64,000 nt of DNA, taken from NCBI RefSeq assembly GCF_001579845.1, contig NZ_CP007440.1, positions 7,524,029-7,588,028 on the forward strand, written 5' to 3'. The position numbers and the translations under genes were made by a program. The notes beneath the pieces are model-generated. The model was not told the DNA's origin, did no database searches, and saw nothing but the letters and a program-made list of their open reading frames with translations. Positions within the stretch are counted from its first letter, which is position 1. Every line of letters begins with the position of its first letter. The DNA is from Rhodoplanes sp. Z2-YC6860 (GTDB taxonomy: Bacteria > Pseudomonadota > Alphaproteobacteria > Rhizobiales > Xanthobacteraceae). This document shows, piece by piece, positions 56,600-63,742 of the stretch.

Positions 56600-57400
56600 T
56601 CACCGCTTCTCGATCGGCGCTAGCCCCATCCGGATCACCACCGGCGCCGCATCCTGCGAGTCGAGAAAGCGAATCAACGCTCGTGCGGCGTCGGCCTCCT
56701 TCGCCGCGGTGGTCAGCGCCGCCGCAAACGAGAAGCCCGGCTGCAGTTCGGCCGGAATCGCGCCGACAACGGTCACGCCGGAGGTATGGATCAGCTCGCT
56801 GACCTGCTGGAAGCCGATTTCCGCCTCGCCGCGGGCCACCACGGCTGCGACCGGCTCGCCCGACGGCGGACCGCGCACCTTGCGGCTCTTGCCCGCGACC
56901 TGATCCGCTATGCCGAGCTTGGCGTACATCACGTTGCCGATGTACGTGCCGCTGCCGCTGTCCGAGTAGGCGATCGACTTGGCGTCGAGCAGCGTCTTGC
57001 GGAACGCATCGACATTGCCGATGTCGGGCTTCGCCGCACCCTCTTTCACCACCATGCCGATCAGCGAGCGGGCGAGTTCGGTCTTGCTGTCGCCGCGCAC
57101 CAGACCACGCTTCGCGAGCTCGTCCGCGGAGCTGCTGTCGAGGATCACGATGTCGGCAACCTCGCCGCGCGACAGCCTGTTCGGAATGGCCTCGGGCGAG
57201 TCGCCGATCGACGGTCCGCGCGTGGTGACGAGACGATGTCCACTGGCCTTCTCAAAGGCGGGACCAAGCTCGACATAGACCTGATGATAGGCTGCCGAGA
57301 TCATCACATGGATATCGGCCGCCGATGCGGCCCGCGCGAACAGCAGAAGGACGGCGACGCAAAGGGCGAAAAAGCCGCGTAAAATTGGCCTTGGATTCAT
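56600..57400 (-). CDS. ModA-like periplasmic substrate-binding protein
   Basis: A 266-aa receptor with a signal peptide (ILRGFFALCVAVLLLFARAASA). The fold begins DIHVMISAAYHQVYVELGPAFEKASGHRL, followed by GEVADIVILDSSSADELAKRGLV, AKSIAYSDSGSGTYIGNVMYAKLGIAD and GEAEIGFQQVSELIHTSGVTVVGAIPAEL, the order of ModA/sulfate-type type II binding proteins. The oxyanion contacts of true ModA cannot be confirmed, so the ligand may be organic. The C-terminus LIRFLDSQDAAPVVIRMGLAP is typical of this group. It is homologous to 30406-31104, which lacks the signal peptide. No ABC permease is nearby. Confidence 0.87.
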   Translation of the reverse strand: MNPRPILRGFFALCVAVLLLFARAASAADIHVMISAAYHQVYVELGPAFEKASGHRLVTTRGPSIGDSPEAIPNRLSRGEVADIVILDSSSADELAKRGLVRGDSKTELARSLIGMVVKEGAAKPDIGNVDAFRKTLLDAKSIAYSDSGSGTYIGNVMYAKLGIADQVAGKSRKVRGPPSGEPVAAVVARGEAEIGFQQVSELIHTSGVTVVGAIPAELQPGFSFAAALTTAAKEADAARALIRFLDSQDAAPVVIRMGLAPIEKR

Positions 57401-57477
57401 GGCGCTCCTCCAGCAGGGCTTTTTCCGGCATCGTAGCCCAGCGGCGGCCCGCCGCGGAAGGGCGAGACGTGAAAGCC

Positions 57478-57828
57478 ATGCCGAGCTCGGTTTACAGGCT
57501 GTTCGAGGAAGCGATGCGCTCGCGAAAGCAGATCGTCTGTGTGTATCGCGGCCGCACGCGTGAGATCTGTCCGGTTATTCTCGGTCACACGGACGGGCAC
57601 GAGGTTGCCTTGACCTATCAATTTGGCGGGCAAAGCAATTCCCGCTTGCCACCGGGCGGCGAGTGGCGATGTCTTTCGCTGTCGGACGTGAGCGAAGCGC
57701 GACTTCGCGATGGCCCCTGGCTGGTCGGCTCCCGGCATGCTCAGCAGCAACGCTGCGTCCAGGAGGTCGATCTCGACGTCAATCCGGACAGCCCGTATCG
57801 TCCAAAACGTTCTCTCAACCGGCGTTGA
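57478..57828 (+). CDS. Small soluble protein of unknown function, possibly WYL-like
   Basis: A 116-aa protein from ATG 57478. It opens PSSVYRLFEEAMRSRKQIVCVYRGRTREICPVILGHTDGHEVALTYQFGG, an arrangement (helix, then a strand with VCVYRGRxREICPVxLG) that recalls the compact SH3-like WYL fold, but the match is from memory and weak. The second half has EWRCLSLSDVSEARLRDGPW. No signal or membrane segment. The ribosome-binding region (GGAAGGGCGAG) is only moderate. It is divergent from the ModA-like gene and 24 bp ahead of the hydrolase gene. Confidence 0.65.
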   Translation: MPSSVYRLFEEAMRSRKQIVCVYRGRTREICPVILGHTDGHEVALTYQFGGQSNSRLPPGGEWRCLSLSDVSEARLRDGPWLVGSRHAQQQRCVQEVDLDVNPDSPYRPKRSLNRR

Positions 57829-57852
57829 ACCGACAAAAGAAAGCAAACACAT

Positions 57853-58656
57853 ATGGCCCCGCACATCGACGGACCGCTGTACTACGAGACCATGGGCAAG
57901 AGCGGGCCGGTGATGGCCTTCGTGCATCCGAACCCGATGGATCAGTCGTGCTGGATCTTCCAGATGGCGCGGATGTCCACGTGGTACCGCTGCATCGCCA
58001 TCGATCTGCCGGGCTACGGCAAGTCGCCGAAGGCGAGCGCGGGCCTCACCATGGCCGACGTGGCGCAGGCCTGCTGGGAGGCGATCGACGATGCGTATCC
58101 GGACGAGCGCGCGATTCTGGTGGGCTGCTCGATCGGCTCATCGATGCTGATCTGGATGCACAACCATCGCCCCGACAAGACCGCGGCGCTGATCATGTGC
58201 GGCACCGGCTACAATCCGAACAAGGAATTCATCCCGGGGCGGATCGAGCGCTACCAGACGGAAGGCATCGGCTACCGCTTCGGCTACACCTTCGAGGACT
58301 TCAGCCCGGCGTTCCGCGCGACTCCCATGGCGCACTACTTCGCCGAGCTGTTTGCAGAGCGCAACGTGTTCGGCGACGTCGACACCATCATCACGCAGTT
58401 CAAGGCCTACCAGCAGCCCGAGCCCGAGGGCCATCATGCCAAGGTCGCTTGTCCGGCCATCATCCTCACCGGCAGCGAGGACGGCACGCACCGCTCCGCC
58501 TTTCCGTTGCAGAAGCGCATCAAAGGCTGCGAGATGAAGATCCTCTATGGCGCCGGCCACGCCTGCCAGATCGAGCAGCCCGCGCTGTTCAACCGGTACA
58601 TGACCGAGTTTCTGACCGCTCATAAGCTGTTTCCAGGAACGGCCCAACGCAGCTAA
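57853..58656 (+). CDS. Alpha/beta hydrolase
   Basis: A 267-aa alpha/beta hydrolase. The oxyanion-hole strand is VMAFVHPNPMDQSCW, with IAIDLPGYGKSPKAS after it. The nucleophile elbow is LVGCSIGSSM (Ser at about residue 99), the acid is in ILTGSEDGTHRSA and the catalytic His in YGAGHACQIEQP. All three parts of the triad are present. The substrate could be an ester, lactone or C-C bonded product of ring cleavage, but the sequence does not decide. A Bug receptor gene follows on the same strand 38 bp downstream. Confidence 0.92.
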   Translation: MAPHIDGPLYYETMGKSGPVMAFVHPNPMDQSCWIFQMARMSTWYRCIAIDLPGYGKSPKASAGLTMADVAQACWEAIDDAYPDERAILVGCSIGSSMLIWMHNHRPDKTAALIMCGTGYNPNKEFIPGRIERYQTEGIGYRFGYTFEDFSPAFRATPMAHYFAELFAERNVFGDVDTIITQFKAYQQPEPEGHHAKVACPAIILTGSEDGTHRSAFPLQKRIKGCEMKILYGAGHACQIEQPALFNRYMTEFLTAHKLFPGTAQRS

Positions 58657-58694
58657 GCTTCATCGGCAAAACCGTCGTCGCGAAGGGGCCTCCG

Positions 58695-59669
58695 ATGACC
58701 GTCATCATGAAACGCCGTGAACTCCTGCTCGGCATGGCCGCGCTGCCCGCGGCATCGCGCACAGCCTTCGCCGAGACCTATCCGTCGCGCCCCGTGCGCA
58801 TTGTCGTTGCGACATCAGCCGGCGGCGGCACCGACCTCGTGGCGCGCTTCATCGCGCAATGGCTGACGGAACGGCTCGGCCAATCCTTCGTCATCGAGAA
58901 CCGGCCCGGCGGCGGCAACAACATCGGCACCGAAATGGTAGCGCGGTCGCCCGCCGACGGCGCCACGCTGTTCATGGCGAACACCGTCAACACCATCAAC
59001 AATTCGCTTTATCGGAAGCTGAACTACAACTTCATCGCCGATTTCGCCCCGGTCGCCAACGTGATGGGCACGCCGCTCCTGTTGCTCGTGCATCCATCGC
59101 TCAAGGCGAGCAACGCCGCTGAGCTGATCGCCCTGGCAAAGGAAACTCCGCGCAAGCTCAACCTCGCGTCAGGAGGCATCGGCTCGACGGGTCACATGTC
59201 GGCCGAGTTGTTCCAGATGATGGCCGGCATCACGTTCACCCATGTGCCTTATCGCGGCGAGGCGCCTGCGCTCACCGATCTCATTGCCGGTCAGGCTCAG
59301 GTGATGATGTCGACCACCGGCTCGTCGTTGCAATACGCCAAGGCCGGCACGGTGCGCGCGCTCGCGACATCGACCGGCGATCGCGTCGCCGAATTGCCCG
59401 ACGTGCCACCGCTGTCGAAAACGGTGCCGGGCTATCAAGCCAACGCCTGGAACGGGCTCTGCGCACCGAAGGGCACGCCGGCCGAGATCGTCGCCTTGCT
59501 CAACAAGGAGGTGAATCTCGCGCTCGCCGATCCGAAGATCAAAGAGCGCATCGCGAGCCTCGGCGGCGTCGCGTTGCCCGGATCATCCGAGGATTACGGC
59601 CGCACCATCGCGACCGACACCGAGAAGTGGGCGAAGGTCGTACAGTTCTCCGGCGCGCGGGTGGACTAA
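58695..59669 (+). CDS. Bug/TctC-family tripartite tricarboxylate receptor
   Basis: A 324-aa exported receptor. The signal region MKRRELLLGMAALPAASRTAFA contains a twin-arginine-like pair; the ATG at 58707 (MKRRELLL) is an alternative start. Blocks are YPSRPVRIVVATSAGGGTDLVARFIAQWL, GQSFVIENRPGGGNNIGTEM, FTHVPYRGEAPALTDLIAGQAQV and APKGTPAEIVALLNKEVN. Probably cotranscribed with the hydrolase gene and convergent with the next receptor gene. Confidence 0.92.
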   Translation: MTVIMKRRELLLGMAALPAASRTAFAETYPSRPVRIVVATSAGGGTDLVARFIAQWLTERLGQSFVIENRPGGGNNIGTEMVARSPADGATLFMANTVNTINNSLYRKLNYNFIADFAPVANVMGTPLLLLVHPSLKASNAAELIALAKETPRKLNLASGGIGSTGHMSAELFQMMAGITFTHVPYRGEAPALTDLIAGQAQVMMSTTGSSLQYAKAGTVRALATSTGDRVAELPDVPPLSKTVPGYQANAWNGLCAPKGTPAEIVALLNKEVNLALADPKIKERIASLGGVALPGSSEDYGRTIATDTEKWAKVVQFSGARVD

Positions 59670-59676
59670 GCCGCCG

Positions 59677-60669
59677 CTACTGCCGTTCGATCTTGGCGGC
59701 GTCCATCGCCTTTCGGTAAAACACCGCTTCTGCCTTGAGGAGCGCTTCGAAGTCCGCAGGCGAGCTCACGACCGCCTCGGAGCCGAAATTGGCGAGCTGC
59801 TGCTTGACGTCCGGCGCCGCCATGACCTTGGCGGTGGTGCTGCTCAGCTTGTCGACGATCTCCTTTGGCGTACCGGCCGGCGCGAGCACGCCCGTGAAGG
59901 TGTCCGGCACCGGATCGGGCACGCCCAGCTCCTTCAACGTCGGAACCTGCGGCAGCACAGCCGCGCGTTTCGTGCCCGTGACCGCCAACGCGCGCAACTG
60001 GCCGGCCTCGACCAGCGCCGGGATCGACGTCAACGCGACCGACGCAATCGGCGTGTGTCCGGCAATGGTCGATTGCACCGCCGGCCCACCGCCCGGGAAC
60101 GGAACGACAATGATGTCGAGCCCGAACGCGATTTTCAGCAATTCGACCATCAGATGGTTCGGCGTTCCGATGGCCGCCATCCCGTAACTGTATTTACCGG
60201 GATTAGCGCGGACCAGCGCGACAAACTCCTGGAAGGTGTTCGCGGGCAGCGACGGATGCACGACCAGAACGCCGGCCGTCGATGCGATGACGGAAACCGG
60301 CATGAAATCCTTGAACGGGTCGTAGGGGACTTTCTTGTAGAGCGCGGGATTGCTGATGAAGCTCGATGCGCCAAGCAGCAGCGCATAACCGTCGGGCGTC
60401 TGACGGGCGGCGACGGCGATGCCGACATTGCTGCCGCCGCCGGCGTGGTTTTCGACATAGAACTGTTGTCCCAGCTCGGCCGACATTCGTTGCGCCCAAA
60501 GCCGCGCGACGGAATCCGTCACGCCGCCCGGCGAAAACGGCACGATCACCTTTACGGGACGGTTGGGATAGTTGGCCGCGGTCTCAGTTTGTGCACGCGC
60601 CTGCGCGACCAACAGGATCGCGATGCAGGAGACAAAAGCCCAAACCCTCAGCGTCGATGTCATCGTCAC
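59677..60669 (-). CDS. Bug/TctC-family tripartite tricarboxylate receptor
   Basis: A 330-aa exported receptor; the signal peptide ends near AQARAQ. Blocks are YPNRPVKVIVPFSPGGVTDSVARLWAQRM, GQQFYVENHAGGGSNVGIAV, TPDGYALLLGASSFISNPALYK, DIIVVPFPGGGPAVQSTIAGHTPI and APAGTPKEIVDKLSS. The FPGGGPAV block replaces the common PYRGxxPA and may change the ligand. It is the eighth receptor of this superfamily in the window; it converges on the previous one with a 7-bp gap. Confidence 0.92.
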   Translation of the reverse strand: MTMTSTLRVWAFVSCIAILLVAQARAQTETAANYPNRPVKVIVPFSPGGVTDSVARLWAQRMSAELGQQFYVENHAGGGSNVGIAVAARQTPDGYALLLGASSFISNPALYKKVPYDPFKDFMPVSVIASTAGVLVVHPSLPANTFQEFVALVRANPGKYSYGMAAIGTPNHLMVELLKIAFGLDIIVVPFPGGGPAVQSTIAGHTPIASVALTSIPALVEAGQLRALAVTGTKRAAVLPQVPTLKELGVPDPVPDTFTGVLAPAGTPKEIVDKLSSTTAKVMAAPDVKQQLANFGSEAVVSSPADFEALLKAEAVFYRKAMDAAKIERQ

Positions 60670-60839
60670 GCCTTCAGACCAGCTGGCTCACGCGAGGTTC
60701 GCAGAGTTGCGAAGCTCGTGCAATCCAGATGCCGGTCGTCGCGCGCCGTGATGCCTTTGAACGTCAGTAAAAAATGCGCCCTCTACCACGGGCGTCATTT
60801 CAGGATTCAATCCGTCCCGTGAGCCGCAGCGCCGGAAAG

Positions 60840-61010
60840 CTACTTCAGGCCGTCCTGCGCTGAAGTGAATGTTGCGATCAGCTTGTCCTTCGTCGCCGCC
60901 AGGGTGCTGATGATGCCCAACGAGATACCGGCCGCGATCAGGGCATATTCGATGGCCGTGCTACCGGACTGATCCCAGAGAAAACGCCTGATCGTCCCCA
61001 ACATTGGCAT
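60840..61010 (-). CDS. flp: Flp family type IVb pilin, 56 aa
   Basis: A short minus-strand gene, too small for many ORF callers. It starts at ATG 61010 behind GGGGAGGTGA and ends with TAG at 60840-60842. The peptide begins MPMLGTIRRFLWDQSG and then has the invariant Flp motif STAIEYALIAAGISLGII (Glu+5 and Tyr after the prepilin cleavage Gly), followed by a polar C-terminus (AATKDKLIATFTSAQDGLK). The Gly16/Ser17 region is the likely CpaA cleavage site. Flp pilins build Tad pili for attachment. No cpa/tad assembly genes are in the window, so it is an outlying pilin copy. Confidence 0.9.
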   Translation of the reverse strand: MPMLGTIRRFLWDQSGSTAIEYALIAAGISLGIISTLAATKDKLIATFTSAQDGLK

Positions 61011-61057
61011 GTGCAGTCACCTCCCCTAATGCAGGTAATTCGATATTTTTTCTCTAT

Positions 61058-61070
61058 TAGGTTGTACCTA
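61058..61070. promoter_or_regulatory. Inverted repeat TAGGT-TGT-ACCTA upstream of flp
   Basis: A perfect 5-bp inverted repeat with a 3-base centre; flanks extend it imperfectly to 7 bp per arm (ATTAGGT / ACCTATT). It lies 48 bp before the Flp pilin start in an AT-rich zone where a promoter is expected, and could be an operator. No known factor is matched. Confidence 0.3.
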
Positions 61071-61202
61071 TTGCTCATCGGTAAATTCGGATGAAGAAAC
61101 ACGGCCGGTTGAATCTCCAAAAAAAATCAGTGGTTTTGCCGCACCCGTCCAAATTGGCACCCGCAGCCCGAAATCGCGCCCGCCCCGATCGACAAGGCCC
61201 TT

Positions 61203-61232
61203 GAAATCTCCCTGCCAGAAATCTCCCTGCCA
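61203..61232. repeat. 15-bp exact tandem duplication
   Basis: GAAATCTCCCTGCCA occurs twice in immediate succession (61203-61217 and 61218-61232), upstream of the DUF1236 gene. It has the look of a recent slippage duplication; no function is evident. Confidence 0.7.
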
Positions 61233-61342
61233 GCCGCCGCGGTGGAACCCGGGAACCATTGTCCTGGTTGTGATTGTGGCCATCGGGCTTCCGACCGTGT
61301 TGGAGACCGGCTCCCCGACGGCGTCCAGCAGGAGTAGAGCCC

Positions 61343-62368
61343 ATGAGAACGTTGTTGCTGACCGCAGCCGCGGCCGCGGCGCTGGCGTCCGCATCGCCAG
61401 TGGCCCAAGCGCAAGACACGCAATCGCAATCCAATACGGTGGAGCCCCGATCGGTGAAAACCGAAACGATCCGGCGCACCGACCAGCCTGGCCAAGCGCC
61501 TGGCCAGGCGACCACCGACAGCCGCGGAAACGAAACCACTGCGGCAACCCCGCAGAAGGTCCAGCAGCCGTCCGCAACGCGAGAGACCGCATCCACGCAA
61601 CGCCATCGCGTGACCGTGCGGCAGCGCCCGCGGGCTGCATCGACACGGATATCGCGCACGCATCGCCCCGTCACGACCGGCCGGGCGACGCGGCGCGTGT
61701 CGAGCGACGCGTTGCCAAGCCGCGCGCGTCCGCAATACGCCCAGGCCACCGCCGTGATCCCCGCAGCGCCGCCACCCGCCGGCAGAATTGTGCTGACCGA
61801 GCCGCAGGTGTCGCAGCTCAATGCCGCGTTCACCAGTTACATTACCCGGACGAATGTGTGGTCGCGGCCGCCGTGGGAGGTTGCAGCCACGGTCACCGGC
61901 TTGGTGCCGCCGTGGATCCAGGTTTACGGCATGCCGGCGGAGATCGTCGCGATCTATCCGGATTTTGCCGGCAGGCAGTTCGTGGTGGTCGGCGACGACA
62001 TCGTGGTGCTAGATCCCGGCACCCGCCGTATCGTTTCGATGATCTCGCGCGTCAGCAACACCGCCGTGCTGGAGGCACCGCCTTCGACCACGGGCGTCGC
62101 GGTGGCTTCGCCCGATGTGCGCGTCAGGCTCACGCGCACGCAGATCGCAACCGTCCGCACAGTGTTGCGCGATCGGGGATGCCGCTATGACCGGTCCACC
62201 AGCCTCTCCATTGGCAGTGTGGTGCCGACCGCGGCGTCGATCTGCGCCTTCCCGGAGCGTGTAGTCAGCGCGGTGCCGGATATTGCAGGATACCGTTACA
62301 TCACGCGTCGCAACGTCGTCATGGTGATCGATCCGGCCACCGATCAGGTGGTCACTGTGCTACGCTAG
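61343..62368 (+). CDS. Exported protein with DUF1236-like C-terminal domains
   Basis: A 341-aa protein from ATG 61343 behind CAGGAGTAG. A signal peptide (MRTLLLTAAAAAALASASPVAQA) is followed by about 100 residues of low complexity, rich in Thr, Gln and Arg. Then comes a structured half with two related blocks: PAEIVAIYPDFAGRQFVVVGDDIVVLDPGTRRIVSMI (about residues 195-232) and VSAVPDIAGYRYITRRNVVMVIDPATDQVVTVLR (about 306-341). These correspond to DUF1236-type beta units (xPxxxxYxxxxxxxxxVLVDPxTxxIV). Function unknown; such proteins are abundant in rhizobia and are presumed periplasmic. Confidence 0.82.
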   Translation: MRTLLLTAAAAAALASASPVAQAQDTQSQSNTVEPRSVKTETIRRTDQPGQAPGQATTDSRGNETTAATPQKVQQPSATRETASTQRHRVTVRQRPRAASTRISRTHRPVTTGRATRRVSSDALPSRARPQYAQATAVIPAAPPPAGRIVLTEPQVSQLNAAFTSYITRTNVWSRPPWEVAATVTGLVPPWIQVYGMPAEIVAIYPDFAGRQFVVVGDDIVVLDPGTRRIVSMISRVSNTAVLEAPPSTTGVAVASPDVRVRLTRTQIATVRTVLRDRGCRYDRSTSLSIGSVVPTAASICAFPERVVSAVPDIAGYRYITRRNVVMVIDPATDQVVTVLR

Positions 62369-62386
62369 CCGCCTGATTTCGAAGGA

Positions 62387-62414
62387 TGCGGCGCCGCTTA
62401 TCGGCGGCGCCGCA
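62387..62414 (+). terminator. GC-rich hairpin after the DUF1236 gene
   Basis: A perfect 10-bp stem TGCGGCGCCG / CGGCGCCGCA with an eight-base loop, 18 bp after the stop codon. No T-run follows, so it may stabilise the mRNA end rather than stop transcription. Confidence 0.35.
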
Positions 62415-62425
62415 CGCTTAGGGCG

Positions 62426-62647
62426 ATGAGCATGAGTCAGGCGTTCAAGCGTGGCGATCACGTCAGCTGGAATTCAGAAGCCGGCCGCGTCAGAGGCCAT
62501 ATCGTCCGCGTGCATAAGAAAGACGTGAACTACAAGGGCTACGTCCACCATGCCAGCGCCGAGGAGCCTCAGTACGAGATCAAGAGCGACAAGACGGACC
62601 ATATCGCCTTGCACAAAGGCAGAGTATTGAGACGTCTTCGCCGTTAG
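62426..62647 (+). CDS. DUF2945 (HVA1/Tudor-like) protein
   Basis: A 73-aa protein: FKRGDHVSWNSEAGRVRGHIVRVHKKDVNYKGYVHHASAEEPQYEIKSDKTDHIALHKGRVLRRL. The GDxVxWNSEAGxVxGxIxxxH and EEPQYEIKSDKTxHxAxHKxxxL patterns are diagnostic for the DUF2945 family, a small SH3/Tudor-like barrel found in bacteria and fungi. Role unknown; in bacteria these genes often sit beside DUF488 or stress genes, and here a DUF488 gene follows 28 bp downstream. Confidence 0.9.
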   Translation: MSMSQAFKRGDHVSWNSEAGRVRGHIVRVHKKDVNYKGYVHHASAEEPQYEIKSDKTDHIALHKGRVLRRLRR

Positions 62648-62675
62648 TTGTCAGCACAGTTAGCGCAGCCTCTCC

Positions 62676-63212
62676 ATGGCAAATCCGTTCTATACGATCG
62701 GACACTCGACGCACCCGCTCGACGAGTTCATCGCTCTGCTGCAGAACGCGGACGTCACGTTTGTCGTCGACGTCCGCACGGTGCCGCGGTCACGCACAAA
62801 TCCGCAATACAACACCGACGTCCTGCCGCCAGCGCTTCTAAAGGCTCACATCGGGTATGAGCACATGGCCGCATTGGGTGGATTGCGCGGGCGGCAGCGT
62901 GTTGTCCCGGCAGACGTCAACGGCTTCTGGGAGAACAAGAGCTTCCACAATTACGCCGACTACGCCATGAGCGAGCCATTCCGAGAGGGCCTCGCGCGGC
63001 TGCGCGAACTCGGCCGTGACCAGCGCTGTGCGATCATGTGCGCGGAGGCAGTGTGATGGCGCTGCCATCGCCGCATCATTGCCGATTACCTGCTGGCAGC
63101 CGGTGAAACCGTGCTTCACATCATGGGGCCAGGAAACATCGTGCCCGCCCGGCTGACCGACGTCGCGAAGTCGGACGCCGCCGGCGTCCTGACCTATCCG
63201 GCCGCGGCTTGA
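62676..63212 (+). pseudogene. DUF488 gene interrupted by one in-frame TGA
   Basis: Reading from ATG 62676 gives a standard DUF488 protein (FYTIGHSTHPLDEFIALLQNADV, VVDVRTVPRSRTNPQYN, FHNYADYAMSEPFREGLARL, CAIMCAEAV) until TGA at 63054-63056. The same frame then continues WRCHRRIIADYLLAAGETVLHI and so on to a TGA at 63210-63212, completing the family's C-terminus. In intact homologues the interrupted text is CAEAVWWRCHRRII, so TGA replaces one of two tandem Trp codons (TGG to TGA). One base change would restore a 178-aa protein. The gene may be a young pseudogene, a sequencing error, or the shortened 126-aa form may be made. Confidence 0.88.
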
Positions 63213-63225
63213 GGCCGGGCGCGCA

Positions 63226-63663
63226 TTATGCGGCACGTGTCGCCGCAGCGCCCTTCGGACTTCCGGGATAGGCGCATTCCGCAAGAGTGGTCTTGTCGAG
63301 CTCCCGCATGAAGGCTTCGCGAGCCGCCGCGAGCCTCTGCTTGAGGCGGCAACGGGGCTTGAGCACACAGTCGCCGCCGTCGTCACGGAAGCATTCGACC
63401 AAGGCCTGGCGCTGCTCGAGCGCGCGAACAACCTCACCCAGCGTGATGGTCTGCGGCGGCCGCGCCAGACGGAAGCCGCCGCCCGAGCCGCGTTGGGTCG
63501 CGACAAACCCGCTGTCGGCAAGATCGCGCACCACCTTGATGAGGTGATTGCGCGAAATGCCGAATTCGACCGCGATCTCGCCGGTCGAAAACGAGCGGGC
63601 CGGTTCGCCGGCGAGCCGCATCAAGGCGCGCAAGCCGAAATCGGTGAAAGCGGTCAGTCGCAT
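63226..63663 (-). CDS. nsrR: NsrR-like Rrf2-family nitric oxide sensor/repressor
   Basis: A 145-aa Rrf2 regulator. The winged-helix part (MRLTAFTDFGLRALMRLAGEPARSFSTGEIAVEFGISRNHLIKVVRDLADSGFVATQRGSGGGFRLAR) matches NsrR closely, including LTxxTDFGLRxLMxLA. The cluster ligands follow as C-x7-C-x5-C (CFRDDGGDCVLKPRCRLK), the NsrR arrangement for an NO-sensitive iron-sulfur cluster. It is divergent from a truncated haemoglobin gene across 79 bp that contains a candidate NsrR operator, the classic NO-detoxification pairing. Confidence 0.92.
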   Translation of the reverse strand: MRLTAFTDFGLRALMRLAGEPARSFSTGEIAVEFGISRNHLIKVVRDLADSGFVATQRGSGGGFRLARPPQTITLGEVVRALEQRQALVECFRDDGGDCVLKPRCRLKQRLAAAREAFMRELDKTTLAECAYPGSPKGAAATRAA

Positions 63664-63682
63664 GCGAGCCTCGAGCCAAGAT

Positions 63683-63710
63683 TTGCAATCGGCATTCTAT
63701 CTGCTAAATA
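63683..63710 (+). promoter_or_regulatory. Candidate promoter of the truncated haemoglobin gene
   Basis: TTGCAA (63683-63688), 16 bases, TAAATA (63705-63710) is a moderate sigma-70-type match. Its -10 element abuts the candidate NsrR operator at 63711-63725, so repressor binding would block RNA polymerase. Confidence 0.3.
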
Positions 63711-63725
63711 GGTATTTGAAATGCC
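63711..63725. promoter_or_regulatory. Candidate NsrR operator
   Basis: GGTATTT-G-AAATGCC is a near-perfect palindrome (six of seven arm positions) with the TTTnAAAT centre of the known NsrR site (tGyATTTnAAATrCa). It lies between nsrR and the haemoglobin gene, 18 bp before the TTG start of the latter. Confidence 0.55.
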
Positions 63726-63742
63726 GATTAGCGGAGATTGCG

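Larger units (their letters stand above)
61011..61342. other. Intergenic region between the Flp pilin and DUF1236 genes
   Basis: 332 bp between divergent genes, with no supported gene. It is AT-rich at 61040-61135 (TATTTTTTCTC, CAAAAAAAAT), unlike the rest of the window. It contains an inverted repeat at 61058-61070 and a 15-bp exact tandem duplication (GAAATCTCCCTGCCA) at 61203-61232. It must carry both promoters. Confidence 0.5.

Noticed and set aside
63054-63056. TGA in the DUF488 gene as a selenocysteine codon
   Set aside because: Homologues have Trp, not Cys, at this position, and no SECIS-like hairpin is evident just downstream.
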